In this document: in pieces, positions 16,870-26,251 of the stretch | Numbering within the stretch: position 1 is the first letter of the stretch | How the letters are laid out: each line of letters starts with the position of its first letter | Origin: Rhodobacteraceae bacterium IMCC1909 | GTDB taxonomy: Bacteria > Pseudomonadota > Alphaproteobacteria > Rhodobacterales > Rhodobacteraceae | Length of the DNA stretch: 64,000 bases | Direction: 5' to 3' | Assembly (NCBI GenBank): GCA_030704425.1 | Contig: JAPDHM010000001.1 | Span: forward strand, 1-64,000 | Position numbers and translations under genes: made by a program | The notes under the pieces: generated by a model | Seen by the model: the letters and a program-made list of their open reading frames with translations, nothing else | The model's database searches: none | What the model was told of the DNA's origin: nothing

Positions 16870-18210
16870 TCATTTCAACAATTGTTCTTCCATGCTGGTG
16901 CGCAGCTTATAGGCATCCGTGGTTCTGTCTATTTTGATGTCATCCCAGGTGATTGCTGCACCTTCCTTTACGGCCCGGATCAGTGGCACATTATGTGCTA
17001 GTCCCAGCGGCACATTGCCTTGCCGTACCGAAGATACTGCGGGCCGCAAACCGCCCGATACCGTATAGCCGCCTTCTCCGTCCAGCATCTCGCCCACGGC
17101 CAAATTGCGCTTGGCAACTGCGGCACAATCGGCATTAAAGCAAATTGCGGCACCTGTTGCCTCTGCTCTCAGCGCCACCGACGCAACAGACACAGCGAGT
17201 TCCAAACCAATCATATGCCAGCGCTTGTAGAGCGTCATATATTTTCCCGAGGGGTCGGTCACGACCTTGTATTCCTCGAAGCAGTTTTTCAGATATTCGG
17301 TATCGGCCTCGAAAACGACCCAGACGCCTTTGCGAATATCATAGGGGATCTGTTCGCCTTCGCGGGTCAGACAGGACACGACGTCAACCAGTCCCTTGCG
17401 CTCCAACACGCCCCCTTCTGATTTTGGCCGCATTAGGGTGGGGATGTCGTCGATCCCACCTGGAGGGAAGATCAACCCGTTCTCGGGTGCTTCCAGCCCG
17501 GTCGCATTGGCAATTGCAGCAGATTCAATGGCCGGTTTCGACCCGTCAAGAAAGGCGTTGAACATCTTGGGGTTCAGGCGTCCACGCTCGGCCTGTTCAC
17601 TGGTCAGGCCCCAATGTTCCCAAACCGTGTCGGGTGTTGATTGGCGAAAATGTGGCAACCATTTGTGGCCGCGGCCAGCAGCCACTACGCTAAAGCCACA
17701 GGTGCGCGCCCAATCGACCAGATCACTGGCCAACGCAGGCTGGTCGCCATAAGCCATTGAATAAATCACGCCGGCCTCGGCCGCTTTCTGGGCCAGACCG
17801 GGACCGCAGAACGCATCCGCTTCGACGGTGACGTTGATCACGTTCTTGCCCTGCGCGAAGGCTGCCAGACAGTGCGTCACAGCGGCCAGCGGATTGCCGG
17901 TTGCCTCGATGACAATGTCGACTGTCGGATGGGTAATCATCGCCTGCCAGTCATCGCCTACATAGGTTTTGCCCGAGATAGCAGCGTCATTAAGGCTTAC
18001 CGCGCTGTGGGCTTCATCGGACCAGCCAGCCAGCTTCATATTGGATTTTGCGTTTGCCGGGATGAGGTCAACCACACCCACGATGTGAATGGCGGGGATG
18101 CGCAAGGCTTGCGCCAAAAACATTGTGCCGAATTTTCCAGCCCCGATCATCCCAATCCGAATAGGGTTACCGAGGGCTGCGCGTTCCTGCAATTTCTTGA
18201 AAAGATTCAT
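16870..18210 (-). CDS. COG4091-type NAD(P)-dependent oxidoreductase with C-terminal SAF-like domain
   Basis: A 446-residue protein of the group often labelled predicted homoserine dehydrogenase. The N-terminal Rossmann motif is GMIGAGKFGTMF (about residues 19-30). Next come DIVIEATGNPLAA and VTVEADAFCGP. The C-terminal 70 residues (NLAVGEMLDGEGGYTVSGGLRP, landmark) look like a SAF domain. This family includes the DRL proteins, which replace DXR in some alphaproteobacteria (Brucella), and catabolic relatives that act on branched or phosphorylated polyol acids. Its place between a dehydratase and an alcohol dehydrogenase favours a catabolic role; a DXP reductoisomerase role is less likely but not excluded. 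Confidence 0.78.
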   Translation of the reverse strand: MNLFKKLQERAALGNPIRIGMIGAGKFGTMFLAQALRIPAIHIVGVVDLIPANAKSNMKLAGWSDEAHSAVSLNDAAISGKTYVGDDWQAMITHPTVDIVIEATGNPLAAVTHCLAAFAQGKNVINVTVEADAFCGPGLAQKAAEAGVIYSMAYGDQPALASDLVDWARTCGFSVVAAGRGHKWLPHFRQSTPDTVWEHWGLTSEQAERGRLNPKMFNAFLDGSKPAIESAAIANATGLEAPENGLIFPPGGIDDIPTLMRPKSEGGVLERKGLVDVVSCLTREGEQIPYDIRKGVWVVFEADTEYLKNCFEEYKVVTDPSGKYMTLYKRWHMIGLELAVSVASVALRAEATGAAICFNADCAAVAKRNLAVGEMLDGEGGYTVSGGLRPAVSSVRQGNVPLGLAHNVPLIRAVKEGAAITWDDIKIDRTTDAYKLRTSMEEQLLK

Positions 18211-18219
18211 GGGGTCACC

Positions 18220-19923
18220 TTATTTTCTGGTTTTGCCGGATTGCGTGAGGAAATCGAAATCACAGCCATCAGGAGCCTGAAGGACTGCTCGTTCATAAAG
18301 CGCTCGATAGCCGCGCTTGTGCCCTTCGAGTGGAGCGAATTCACCAAGTCGGTTGGCGATTTGCTGATCTGGTACCAATAGGTTAATGGATTTGTCTTTC
18401 ACCGACAGGCGAATGCGATCGCCGTTTCGAACAGCCGCCAATGGCCCGCCGGCTCCTGCCTCGGGAGAAATATGCAGAACGATTGTGCCAAAGGCGGTAC
18501 CCGACATACGCGCATCCGAAATGCGCACCATGTCTTTTACACCAGCCCGCGCCAGTTTTTTTGGGATCGGCAAATAACCTGCCTCGGGCATGCCTGCGGC
18601 GATCGGGCCCGCGCCTTTCAGCACCATGATGTCACCCGCTTTGATATCTAGGTCAGGGTCATCAACGCGCTTGGCAAGGTCTTGCAGACCCTCGAAAACG
18701 ATGGCGCGACCTTCGGTTTCAAAAAGAGCGGGTGTTGCTGCCGCGCGTTTGAAAATGGCACCATCGGGGGCGATATTGCCTTTGAGCGAGATTAACCCGC
18801 CTTGATCCGAGACAGGCTTCTCAAATTCTCGGATCACTCGGCGATCGACCCAATCCATTTCTGGTTCCAGTCGATCCCCCAGAACCTGACCGGTCACATC
18901 GACCGTATCAAGATGCAGCAGATGGCGAATTTCACGCAAGATTGCGCCCACTCCCCCGGCTGCAAAGAAGTCTTCCATATAACCGTCGCCTACTGGTTTC
19001 AGGTCCACCAGCACAGGCGTCTCATCTGAAATCTGGTTCAAACGCGCGTTTGGAATGCGAATACCCAAGCGCCCGGCCACCGCGGTCAAATGCACGATCG
19101 CATTCGTCGAGCCACTGACGGCCATCAAAACCCGAAAAGCGTTTTCGACCGATTTCTCCGTAATGATCTCGCTGGGCAGGCGCGGATTAGTTATCAGATC
19201 GACTGCTGTTTTGCCGCTGAACTCAGCCGCGACCAGCCGATCCGAATGCACTGCTGGGATTGCCGCACTTCCAGGCAACGACATACCTAGCGTCTCTGCA
19301 ATGCATGCCATTGTGCTGGCCGTACCCATGACCGCACAAGTGCCGGCAGTTGTCGCCAAACGCCCTTCAACAACGTCGATTTCTTCGCGCTCGACCTCGC
19401 CCGCGCGGTATTTGCCCCAAAACTGGCGGCAATCTGTGCAGGCACCCAGCCGCTCACCCCTGTGGCGACCTGTCATCATCGGGCCTGTAACCAGTTGCAC
19501 AGTTGGGATGTTGGCCGATGCGGCACCCATCAATTGAGCGGGCACCGTTTTGTCACAGCCACCGATGAGCACAACAGCATCCATCGGCTGCGCGCGCACC
19601 ATTTCCTCGGTGTCCATGGACATCAGGTTACGATAGACCATGCTGGTGGGGTTCAGGAAAACCTCACCAAGGGATGTTGTGGGAAAGGGTCTTGGCAATG
19701 CGCCCGCCGCCAGAACACCCCGCGAAACTGCTTCGACAAGCTCGGGCATTGTGCGATGGCAGTTGTTGAAACCTGATCCCGTTTCGGCGATGCCGACAAT
19801 CGGCTTGCGCAGCATTTCCTTTGACAAGCCCATGGACCGCGCAAAGGATGAGCGCAGGTATTCGGCAAAATCCTTATCGCCGTAATTGGTCAATCCGCCG
19901 CGAATGCCGTGTTCTTCACTCAT
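18220..19923 (-). CDS. IlvD/Edd-family dehydratase (sugar- or hydroxy-acid type)
   Basis: A 567-residue Fe-S dehydratase that removes water from a 2,3-dihydroxy acid to give a 2-oxo-3-deoxy acid. Cluster and active-site stretches are visible: GGCDKTVPAQLMG, ACTDCRQFWGKYR, GTCAVMGTASTMACIAE and the C-terminal VRISDARMSGTAFGTIVLH. The pattern is closer to sugar-acid dehydratases (arabonate/xylonate/gluconate type) than to biosynthetic IlvD, and the position is plainly catabolic. Its start overlaps the end of the upstream dehydrogenase gene by 4 bp, and the next gene follows after 9 bp, so these are co-translated. Confidence 0.88.
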   Translation of the reverse strand: MSEEHGIRGGLTNYGDKDFAEYLRSSFARSMGLSKEMLRKPIVGIAETGSGFNNCHRTMPELVEAVSRGVLAAGALPRPFPTTSLGEVFLNPTSMVYRNLMSMDTEEMVRAQPMDAVVLIGGCDKTVPAQLMGAASANIPTVQLVTGPMMTGRHRGERLGACTDCRQFWGKYRAGEVEREEIDVVEGRLATTAGTCAVMGTASTMACIAETLGMSLPGSAAIPAVHSDRLVAAEFSGKTAVDLITNPRLPSEIITEKSVENAFRVLMAVSGSTNAIVHLTAVAGRLGIRIPNARLNQISDETPVLVDLKPVGDGYMEDFFAAGGVGAILREIRHLLHLDTVDVTGQVLGDRLEPEMDWVDRRVIREFEKPVSDQGGLISLKGNIAPDGAIFKRAAATPALFETEGRAIVFEGLQDLAKRVDDPDLDIKAGDIMVLKGAGPIAAGMPEAGYLPIPKKLARAGVKDMVRISDARMSGTAFGTIVLHISPEAGAGGPLAAVRNGDRIRLSVKDKSINLLVPDQQIANRLGEFAPLEGHKRGYRALYERAVLQAPDGCDFDFLTQSGKTRK

Positions 19924-20825
19924 GCTTTGTGCTCCTTGAATGTGGTTGCGCGAAAATCCGTACCGAGCAAACGCTCAAACACTAGGATCATTCCACCTTT
20001 GTCCTTGTCGCCATGGCCTTCCAACAGGGCCTGCTGATAGGTTGCCGTTGCTGCGGCCAAAACTGGTGTGGGGAAGTTGTGGCGTGCAGAAATCTCTGAG
20101 CCGCTGATCAGGTCTTTGTAGGCAGCCTGCATGGGGTAACCCTTGCTGAAATCGCCTTGCAGGATATTTGGAACGAAAAATTCCGAGGCATAGCTCCGGC
20201 CGGTTCCGGAATTCACCACCTCTGCAACCTGCTCGGGATCAATCCCCAATTTAACCGACAAAGGCAGAATCTCTGCGAGGGCCGCCGCGTTGATATCAAA
20301 CAACAGCTGATTGACCAGCTTGGTCAGCTGCCCTGCGCCCGCATCGCCCATGTGCAGAATCTTGGATGCCATAGTGGAGAGCGCTCCTTGAACTTCTGCC
20401 AGATCGCTTGCGTCACCACCAACCATCATAGTCAGCGAACCGTCCTCGGCTCGCTTTTGCATGCCGGAAACCGGCGCGTCGAGAAATCGTAGGCCAGCAG
20501 TCTGTAGGCGGTCCCTGATTTCCAACGTCGCGCCATATTCAATGGTGCTGGTGTCAACAACGACCGCGTTTGGTTTCAAGTGTTGCGCCAATCCTGTATT
20601 TGAATCGAACAGCGCACTATCGACGATCTTTGCAGCAGGAAGGCATGTAATCAGGACATCAACGTCAGAAAATTGGTCGAGCTTGTCTGCTCTTTTAGCA
20701 CCGTATCGCTCAACTTTGGCAATGGCGCTTGCATTTTGGTCATAGACCAATACATCATGATCGTGAGCTAGGTTGATCGCCATTGGCGCTCCCATTTGTC
20801 CTAATCCAACAAAACCAAACCTCAT
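19920..20825 (-). CDS. 3-hydroxyisobutyrate dehydrogenase-like beta-hydroxyacid dehydrogenase
   Basis: A 301-residue member of the HIBADH/tartronate-semialdehyde reductase family. The N-terminal GFVGLGQMGAPMAINL binds NAD(P). The substrate motif is DAPVSGMQKRAEDGSLTMMVGG and the catalytic Lys lies in GAGQLTKLVNQLL (about residue 173). It is the first gene of the five-gene leftward operon, so the promoter should lie in 20826-21029. Such enzymes interconvert a beta-hydroxy acid and its semialdehyde. With the dehydratase it could handle a branched or C4 hydroxy acid. Confidence 0.88.
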   Translation of the reverse strand: MRFGFVGLGQMGAPMAINLAHDHDVLVYDQNASAIAKVERYGAKRADKLDQFSDVDVLITCLPAAKIVDSALFDSNTGLAQHLKPNAVVVDTSTIEYGATLEIRDRLQTAGLRFLDAPVSGMQKRAEDGSLTMMVGGDASDLAEVQGALSTMASKILHMGDAGAGQLTKLVNQLLFDINAAALAEILPLSVKLGIDPEQVAEVVNSGTGRSYASEFFVPNILQGDFSKGYPMQAAYKDLISGSEISARHNFPTPVLAAATATYQQALLEGHGDKDKGGMILVFERLLGTDFRATTFKEHKA

Positions 20826-21029
20826 CGATTACTCCTCTCTATTTATGATGTGTTTGTACGCTATCATCACTTTCGGTTTTACAAGGCATACCGAATGGCG
20901 ACCCCCCCATTCGACTCTTGTGGCTTCACATTGAGAAGTTTTCATAGTTGGGAGTGGTCTCGAATTGACCGTGAGTTGTCTGGTAAAATCAAAAAAGATA
21001 TAAATAAAAAATCTGTTCGTTGGCGTTTT

Positions 21030-21550
21030 AAAATGAATCCACTTAAGACGCACAGGACGGGTTTGCATCCCCGTCCAATGACGAAACACTCCCCATTTGC
21101 CACATGAAAAACCCAGCCCGGGGTTCCTCGACCATCCCGCCTAGGCCCGAGGACTGGGAACCAATAGCCAGTCCACTATCGGATCATATATCACGCACCC
21201 ACGTCTTGCTTATAGCGTTGCCGCAACACAGTTGGGCTTGGTTGGTTTTGCTCGGGCCGCGGTCCTTGGACCAACGGCAGGGGGTTACTGTACGTAATCG
21301 CTACAGTTGAGCCGCAGGAAGGCGGACCCGGGGCCTGCTATCATAGGGCGTGCGACTTGGGCCTTGGGCCTTTAGTATTAGCGTTGTAAATTCATTCGGG
21401 GGCGGTTTTGTTTGGTAACGCCATCTCTATTGGCGCATTAATTTCAAGCTGAACCGTGCCGCTGCTCTGGCTGAGTGGCGTGAATTATTGGGCGCATAGA
21501 TTTAGGCTGCGCTAGCAATCTGATGGGTGTTCACATTTGCTGACGACACC
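21030..21550 (+). mobile_element. IS6-derived element (copy B)
   Basis: The left part holds a short frame MTKHSPFAT at 21081, corresponding to the start of the IS6 transposase, and a degenerate leader. A GC-rich core follows (21110-21345) with the iterated motif seen in copy C (for example GGTCCTTGGACC at 21259). Then come the block GCGTTGTAAATTCATTCGG, the transposase tail FKLNRAAALAEW and a right end near CTGACGACACC. The unit is collinear with 31977-31451 read in reverse, over about 500 bp. The exact left boundary is uncertain. Confidence 0.65.
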
Positions 21551-21689
21551 GGCTAAACAGAACCTCGATTTTCTAGGGCTCAGTTAAAGTCTATTTTTAG
21601 GTTTTAATATACTTTTCTGTATTTAAACTATTTTTTATTTTGGCCTTGATAACTTGTAGTACCTTAATGGAATTTAATAAACTGGTGTG

Positions 21690-22907
21690 TCAGGCTGCTG
21701 CGGACGCTGACATGCTGGTGCGACTACGTAAAATTAGCCAAATGATGACTGCGATATTAGCACTATTCCAAATTATTCCGTTTACGAAGGCTAGTGTATA
21801 GGAGCCGCTCAAATCATATGTTAGACCGGACAACCAACCGCCTAGCGCCATCCCCAAAATAGTCGCCATCATAACGAAGCCAACGCGGGCGCCTGCTTCT
21901 TTGGCCGGCATATATTCACGGACAACCAGCGCATAGCTGGGGACGATGCCACCTTGGCTCAGCCCAAAAACGAGGCTGACGACATAGAGCGAAACCATCC
22001 CACTCGACGGTAGATACAAAAATAAGGCCAAACATTGCAAACATGAGCCGATTAGCAAAGTTTGCACGCCGCCCAGTATATCTGCAACGAGTCCTGAAAT
22101 GATTCTTGATACAACTCCAAAAAGCAACATTAAGGAGAGCATTTGCGCGCCTACAGCGGGACCGAAGCCTAAATCCACACAATAAGCAACGATGTGAACT
22201 TGAGGCATCGACATAGCCACACAGCAACCTATCCCAGCAAAACCAAGCAAACACTGCAATGTACGAGGAGACAGGCCAACTGTCTTTGCATTTGCCAGCG
22301 ATGTATTTTGCGCTGCTGTCTGCACTTCTTGAGGCAGACGACGACGAAGAGCAAACGCCAAAGGGATCACAGCAACTAGTGTGACAGCCGCTATCACGAT
22401 GTAGACAGCACGCCAGCCATTTTCTGCGAGAACCTTTGCCAATAAAATTGGCCAAATGGCACCCGATAGATAATTGCCAGATGCCGCGATCGCGACAGCG
22501 ATACCCCGACGACGTACGAACCAATGCGAAATGTCGGCAATGAGTGGACCAAACCCCACGGCCGACGCAAAGCCTACCATTAGCTGAGTGAACGAAAGTA
22601 TGAGTAAAGAGCTAGAGAGCGTTGCCAAAATAAAACCAATGGCAGTCATAATAGCAGCGACAATCAAGGACGCGGTTATACCAAAATGGTCCACGGCTCG
22701 ACCAATAACATAGTTTCCAAACGCGAACCCAACCATCGTAAGGGTATAAGGCAGCGACACCATTGCCCGCGTGCCGCCGTATTCCGCTTCAATAGCAGGC
22801 ATAATAACAATGATTGCCCACATTCCTGCATTAATTACGGTTGCTACAAAAAGCGTAAGGCCGAGACGCACCCAAGAATATCTGCTATCGGTGATCAAAT
22901 CATCCAT
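21690..22907 (-). CDS. MFS transporter, monocarboxylate/oxalate-formate-like
   Basis: A 405-residue protein with 12 hydrophobic segments in two six-helix halves. Loop 2-3 shows YVIGRAVDHFG, a weakened form of the MFS motif. The start MDDLITDSRYSWVRLGLTLFVATVIN and the second-half GLVADILGGVQTLLIGS resemble the MCT-like/OFA group that moves small carboxylates. No partner gene adjoins it; it sits between IS6 debris on both sides, so its substrate cannot be inferred from context. Confidence 0.82.
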   Translation of the reverse strand: MDDLITDSRYSWVRLGLTLFVATVINAGMWAIIVIMPAIEAEYGGTRAMVSLPYTLTMVGFAFGNYVIGRAVDHFGITASLIVAAIMTAIGFILATLSSSLLILSFTQLMVGFASAVGFGPLIADISHWFVRRRGIAVAIAASGNYLSGAIWPILLAKVLAENGWRAVYIVIAAVTLVAVIPLAFALRRRLPQEVQTAAQNTSLANAKTVGLSPRTLQCLLGFAGIGCCVAMSMPQVHIVAYCVDLGFGPAVGAQMLSLMLLFGVVSRIISGLVADILGGVQTLLIGSCLQCLALFLYLPSSGMVSLYVVSLVFGLSQGGIVPSYALVVREYMPAKEAGARVGFVMMATILGMALGGWLSGLTYDLSGSYTLAFVNGIIWNSANIAVIIWLILRSRTSMSASAAA

Positions 22908-23214
22908 GACTTGTTGTGTCCGTCATTACTTCCAGGGTGCAAGTATTACCTTCTGCTGAAAAGTGTAAAGCGTTATTGTCAGAGCAAACTGCCTTAAGGT
23001 GGGAAGCGCTAATTTGTAGCTTATACCGTTGAAAAAGGGTGTAAAACTGACCAACTCCGCCACGCGCCCGTGCGCCTGCGCATCGATGCAAACATGTTTG
23101 TTTTGCATGCGGTTATGCAGCTGTTTGCCTGCTGAGGCCACTCTGGTTCGCTTAATGCGCTAAACAGGCAGGGTGTGGGGTTAGGTTGATTGTGAGAGGG
23201 TACAGGACCGCCCC
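22908..23214. other. Intergenic region, no gene recognised
   Basis: Three minus-strand open frames overlap here, but none has family features and they share the same GC-rich block around 23040-23110. A CTGTTT...AAACAG inverted repeat flanks 23120-23170. This may be the end of another mobile element; I cannot name it. Confidence 0.35.
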
Positions 23215-23431
23215 CTTTACTCACGCCTCAACTTCAAACTGAACCGCGCCGCTGCTTTCGCTAAGTAGTGCCAATTATTGAGCGCATAGGTTCAGGCTGC
23301 GCCAGAAATCTGATGCGAGTTCTCATTCGTCTGACAGCACCGTCTCACAGCATCCGCCTCAATTATTAAGCGCATAGATTCAGGCTGCACCAGCAATTCG
23401 ATGCGAGTTCTTATTTGCTCGACATCACCAT
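23215..23431 (+). mobile_element. Two tandem IS6 right-end remnants (copies D1 and D2)
   Basis: D1 (23215-23341) holds the transposase tail FKLNRAAAFA and ends at CGTCTGACAGCACC. D2 (about 23355-23431) repeats the AATTATTAAGCGCATAGATTC to GATGCGAGTTCT block and ends CTCGACATCACC. The doubled end suggests repeated insertion near one site or local duplication followed by decay. Confidence 0.65.
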
Positions 23432-23460
23432 CAAAATGCAGAAATTCTATATGAACAGTA

Positions 23461-24672
23461 TCAGCTACGCAGTATTCTTCGAGGGTTTAAACATAACATC
23501 AGAGGAATAATTGCTATGATGAGAACTGCTGCAATAAAAAATGGTGCGCCTGGAAAGTATAGCCCTTTGTTATTCACAAACTGCTCGAATACACCGGTTA
23601 ATACGAGGGGTGCTAAGACTGCAGCTACAGATGCTAGTGATGCAATCACACCTTGCACTAAACCTTGCTGATCATCAGCAACCTTATTCGCGGCAACGGC
23701 GGTCAGTAAGGGTGGTGCCATATCCGAAAGAGCGGCAATAGGAATTACTATAGCAACTGCCCAGGCTGCTGTGGAAAACCCAAAACCTATGAGTGCAATT
23801 ACGGCAGCGACGCTAGAAAGCATTAGGGTTTTATAATCGCCGAGCCGCTTGGTCAATTGCGGTAGTGGTCCGGCCTGTACTGCTGCAATCAGAATGCCAT
23901 ACGCTGACAGAGTTAGCCCAATAGTGAAGCTGTTCCACGCAAATACCTCACGCCCCCAAAAGGCCCAGAGGGTTGGATAGACCATATTTGCAAACTCAAA
24001 AACAAATATACAGATCAGTGGAATTGTTAGGCCCGGGATGAGAAAGGCGCGTACTATAGACGCAAAAGGATTTAGATCCCTTTTACTAAAAGAGCGGCGA
24101 CTGTCTTCATTCAAGGATTCTGGTAAAACAAAAAAACCAAAAACCATATTGAGTGTTGATAGCGCTGCCGCAATCCAGAAGGGTGCTGTAACATGCCAGC
24201 CTGAAGAGATACCGCCAAGGGCGGGTCCAAAAACAAAGCCTACGCCAAAAGCAGCACCAATCATACCAAAGGCCGCACCACGTTCCTCTGGTTTGCTAAT
24301 ATCTGATATATAGGCTGTCGCCGTTATATAAGTTGCGCCAGCCATTCCTGCAATTATCCGCCCCATTAATAATACCCAATAGGTTTGGGCCATGGCCATA
24401 ATAATGTAATCGATCGCCAAAGTAGCTAATGCGACAATTAATATAGGCCTGCGTCCGTAAGCATCTGAAAGGCTGCCAACGACGGGACCAAATACAAACA
24501 TTGCTGCAGCGTAGGCAGACATCATTACCCCGCCCCATAATGCCCCCTCTGCAGCGCTGCTAGAACCGACACGATCCATTAGGTCAGGCATGATTGGAAA
24601 GACTATTCCAACGCCGATGGCATCAATCATCAAAGTTGTTAAAATGAAAAGAAAAGGACCAGTTAGCTTCAT
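23461..24672 (-). CDS. TetA-like MFS drug/metabolite efflux protein
   Basis: A 403-residue 12-TM exporter of the DHA1/TCR group. The N-terminus DAIGVGIVFPIMPDLMDRVG and the loop 2-3 motif GSLSDAYGRRPILI match class B-type TetA proteins. Motif C-like GAAFGVGFVFGPALGG lies in helix 5, as in antiporters. Proteins of this grade are common in environmental bacteria and need not confer tetracycline resistance. The neighbouring DNA carries IS3 and IS6 remnants, and there is no TetR gene beside it. Confidence 0.82.
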   Translation of the reverse strand: MKLTGPFLFILTTLMIDAIGVGIVFPIMPDLMDRVGSSSAAEGALWGGVMMSAYAAAMFVFGPVVGSLSDAYGRRPILIVALATLAIDYIIMAMAQTYWVLLMGRIIAGMAGATYITATAYISDISKPEERGAAFGMIGAAFGVGFVFGPALGGISSGWHVTAPFWIAAALSTLNMVFGFFVLPESLNEDSRRSFSKRDLNPFASIVRAFLIPGLTIPLICIFVFEFANMVYPTLWAFWGREVFAWNSFTIGLTLSAYGILIAAVQAGPLPQLTKRLGDYKTLMLSSVAAVIALIGFGFSTAAWAVAIVIPIAALSDMAPPLLTAVAANKVADDQQGLVQGVIASLASVAAVLAPLVLTGVFEQFVNNKGLYFPGAPFFIAAVLIIAIIPLMLCLNPRRILRS

Positions 24673-24775
24673 TCTATTAACCGATATATTAGTTCTACTT
24701 CACAATAGACGCTGCGCAGCAATAGGACTAACTTTAAAAAACAAAAGATAAAAAATTTAGCTGGAGTAACTTGCC

Positions 24776-24842
24776 CCATTAACACCTCAACTTTACGTAA
24801 CTTCGAGACAATCTCTTCTGGCTTTGGTCGTTTGTTTGTCAT
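24776..24842 (-). pseudogene. IS3-family OrfA N-terminal fragment
   Basis: From the ATG at 24842 the minus strand reads MTNKRPKPEEIVSKLRKVEV and then LMGQ. This is the well-known start of IS3 (IS407-like group) OrfA proteins. Homology ends at about 24776 and the rest of the element is absent. This element differs from the IS3 copy at 1-899. The leader with GAATTGGTCC upstream (24870-24885) is probably its old terminus. Confidence 0.7.
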
Positions 24843-24914
24843 TCTCGATCCTCTGTTCCTTAAATATAACAGTGGACCAATTCAGATGAGAAGGCTCAGT
24901 TGGCTGTGAGGCTG

Positions 24915-25022
24915 CTGTAACGCCACTTCTACTCACGAGACAATTTCAAGCTCAATCGAACCGCCGCTCTTACTGAGTGCCTATCAGCAGCAACTGCGAT
25001 GCCACTTGTTAACACGACGACA
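24915..25022 (+). mobile_element. IS6 right-end remnant (copy E), degenerate
   Basis: AACGCCACTTCTACTCACG followed by ATTTCAAGCTCAATCG is a mutated version of the transposase tail block found in the other copies. The right end is close to AACACGACGACAGG. Frame and termini are decayed. Confidence 0.5.
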
Positions 25023-25126
25023 GGTTTTGGTATGACAGCAGTCGTAGCCGAGTGTGATCAGCACTAATTGGCCCCACAAGCCCTTAAAGCGACGCAAGAG
25101 AGCCAAGCCAGCCTGACCGAGCTAAA

Positions 25127-26029
25127 TTACGTAATTGATTTAATAAATGCGCTCTGCACGGCTATGGCCTCATAAAAGAGTGGGGTGTGAGGATATATTG
25201 CGCCAAAGTGGCCACCATCAATTTCATAGTACTGCTTTTCGCTTTGCACCCTATTGAACACTTCCACTTGAACCTCTCGCGCGATCTGGGGCATTTCATC
25301 TTCCTTACCCGTCATCATCAAAACTGGCACTTTAATAAATGGTGCAGTAACCAAAGGTGAGAAAGGAACCTCTGTCTTTGGTATGACACGTGTAACTTTA
25401 TTTTCCCAACCACTGTTCCATTGTCCACCTTGATCTATAAACCAGCGAAACGCCTGAATAGGGAGCAACAAAGACGGGGTAGAGTCTTGGTCTGAAGAAA
25501 CAACAGGCATTGGTCCTTCTCGTACCAAGTCCTCCAGTTTATCAAATCCGCCCTCATAAAAGATTTTCTTTAAAGCGCTGAAGCTTTTTTTCGGGTGTTC
25601 AAAATTAAGGATATTTATCCCACAGGAAGCCGTGAATGAAACAACACCTGCTAAATTCTCGACTAATCCAGCTACAACCAAAACTAACATTCCAGCAAAG
25701 CTATCGCCCCATAGAACTATTTTCCCGTTATGCAAACCTTTTTGTGATTTTACGAACTGAACCGCATCCGCCACACCTCGTCCCTGAACCCATGGGTTTA
25801 TAGTTTGTCGAATTTTTCCATCACTTCTGCCAAAACCTGCATGATCATACAGAAAAACGTTAAAGCCTTTATCTTGAAACTCGGTTGCGTAGCTTGAGAG
25901 TGCCATAGGTACAGTGGCAGAAGTCCCGTGGCACATCACTATGCAAGGCGCATTTTCTGCATCCTGAGCAGCATACCAGCGGCCTCTTAAGATTGAGCCT
26001 TCTGATGTAAATTCTTTTTTTATAAACAT
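25127..26029 (-). CDS. Alpha/beta-hydrolase (YcjY/DLH-like)
   Basis: A 300-residue alpha/beta-hydrolase from the ATG at 26029; a longer frame upstream adds 26 residues without support. The nucleophile elbow GDSFAG places Ser at about residue 112. The oxyanion region is CHGTSATVP, the acid is probably Asp in TGKEDEMP, and the His is in DGGHFGAIYP near the C-terminus. YDHAGFGRSDG is typical of the family. There is no signal peptide, so it is probably a cytoplasmic esterase or dienelactone-hydrolase-like enzyme of unknown substrate. It stands alone between IS debris and a HIT gene remnant. Its AT-rich codon use differs from the operons on either side, which suggests transfer. Confidence 0.82.
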   Translation of the reverse strand: MFIKKEFTSEGSILRGRWYAAQDAENAPCIVMCHGTSATVPMALSSYATEFQDKGFNVFLYDHAGFGRSDGKIRQTINPWVQGRGVADAVQFVKSQKGLHNGKIVLWGDSFAGMLVLVVAGLVENLAGVVSFTASCGINILNFEHPKKSFSALKKIFYEGGFDKLEDLVREGPMPVVSSDQDSTPSLLLPIQAFRWFIDQGGQWNSGWENKVTRVIPKTEVPFSPLVTAPFIKVPVLMMTGKEDEMPQIAREVQVEVFNRVQSEKQYYEIDGGHFGAIYPHTPLFYEAIAVQSAFIKSIT

Positions 26030-26107
26030 GTTATTTACTCGCTTTATAGGGGTCAGGTAAACTTTAAGAGAGCTGATCACTTTGCAAAATTTAATGCAAT
26101 ACACCAA

Positions 26108-26251
26108 ATGATAACCAAGCAGCGGCAGTCCATCCTAGATCAAAACCCCACAGTCACAGGCTTCAATGTAGGTGCTTCAGCGGGTCAGACAGTATTTCAT
26201 GTCCATGTCCACTTGATCCCAAGACGTGATTATGATGTCGTTGATCCCTAA
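26108..26251 (+). pseudogene. HIT-family (histidine triad) protein, C-terminal remnant
   Basis: Forty-seven codons read GFNVGASAGQTVFHVHVHL followed by IPRRDYDVVDP and a stop. This is the active-site half of a HIT hydrolase, with the HxHxH triad complete. The N-terminal half is absent, and the usual tail after DxxDP has been replaced by an early stop. It is not likely to be functional. Confidence 0.8.

Noticed and set aside
23461-24672. Tetracycline resistance determinant
   Set aside because: Only general TetA/TCR-type motifs are seen and there is no tetR; environmental exporters of this type are common, so resistance is not claimed.
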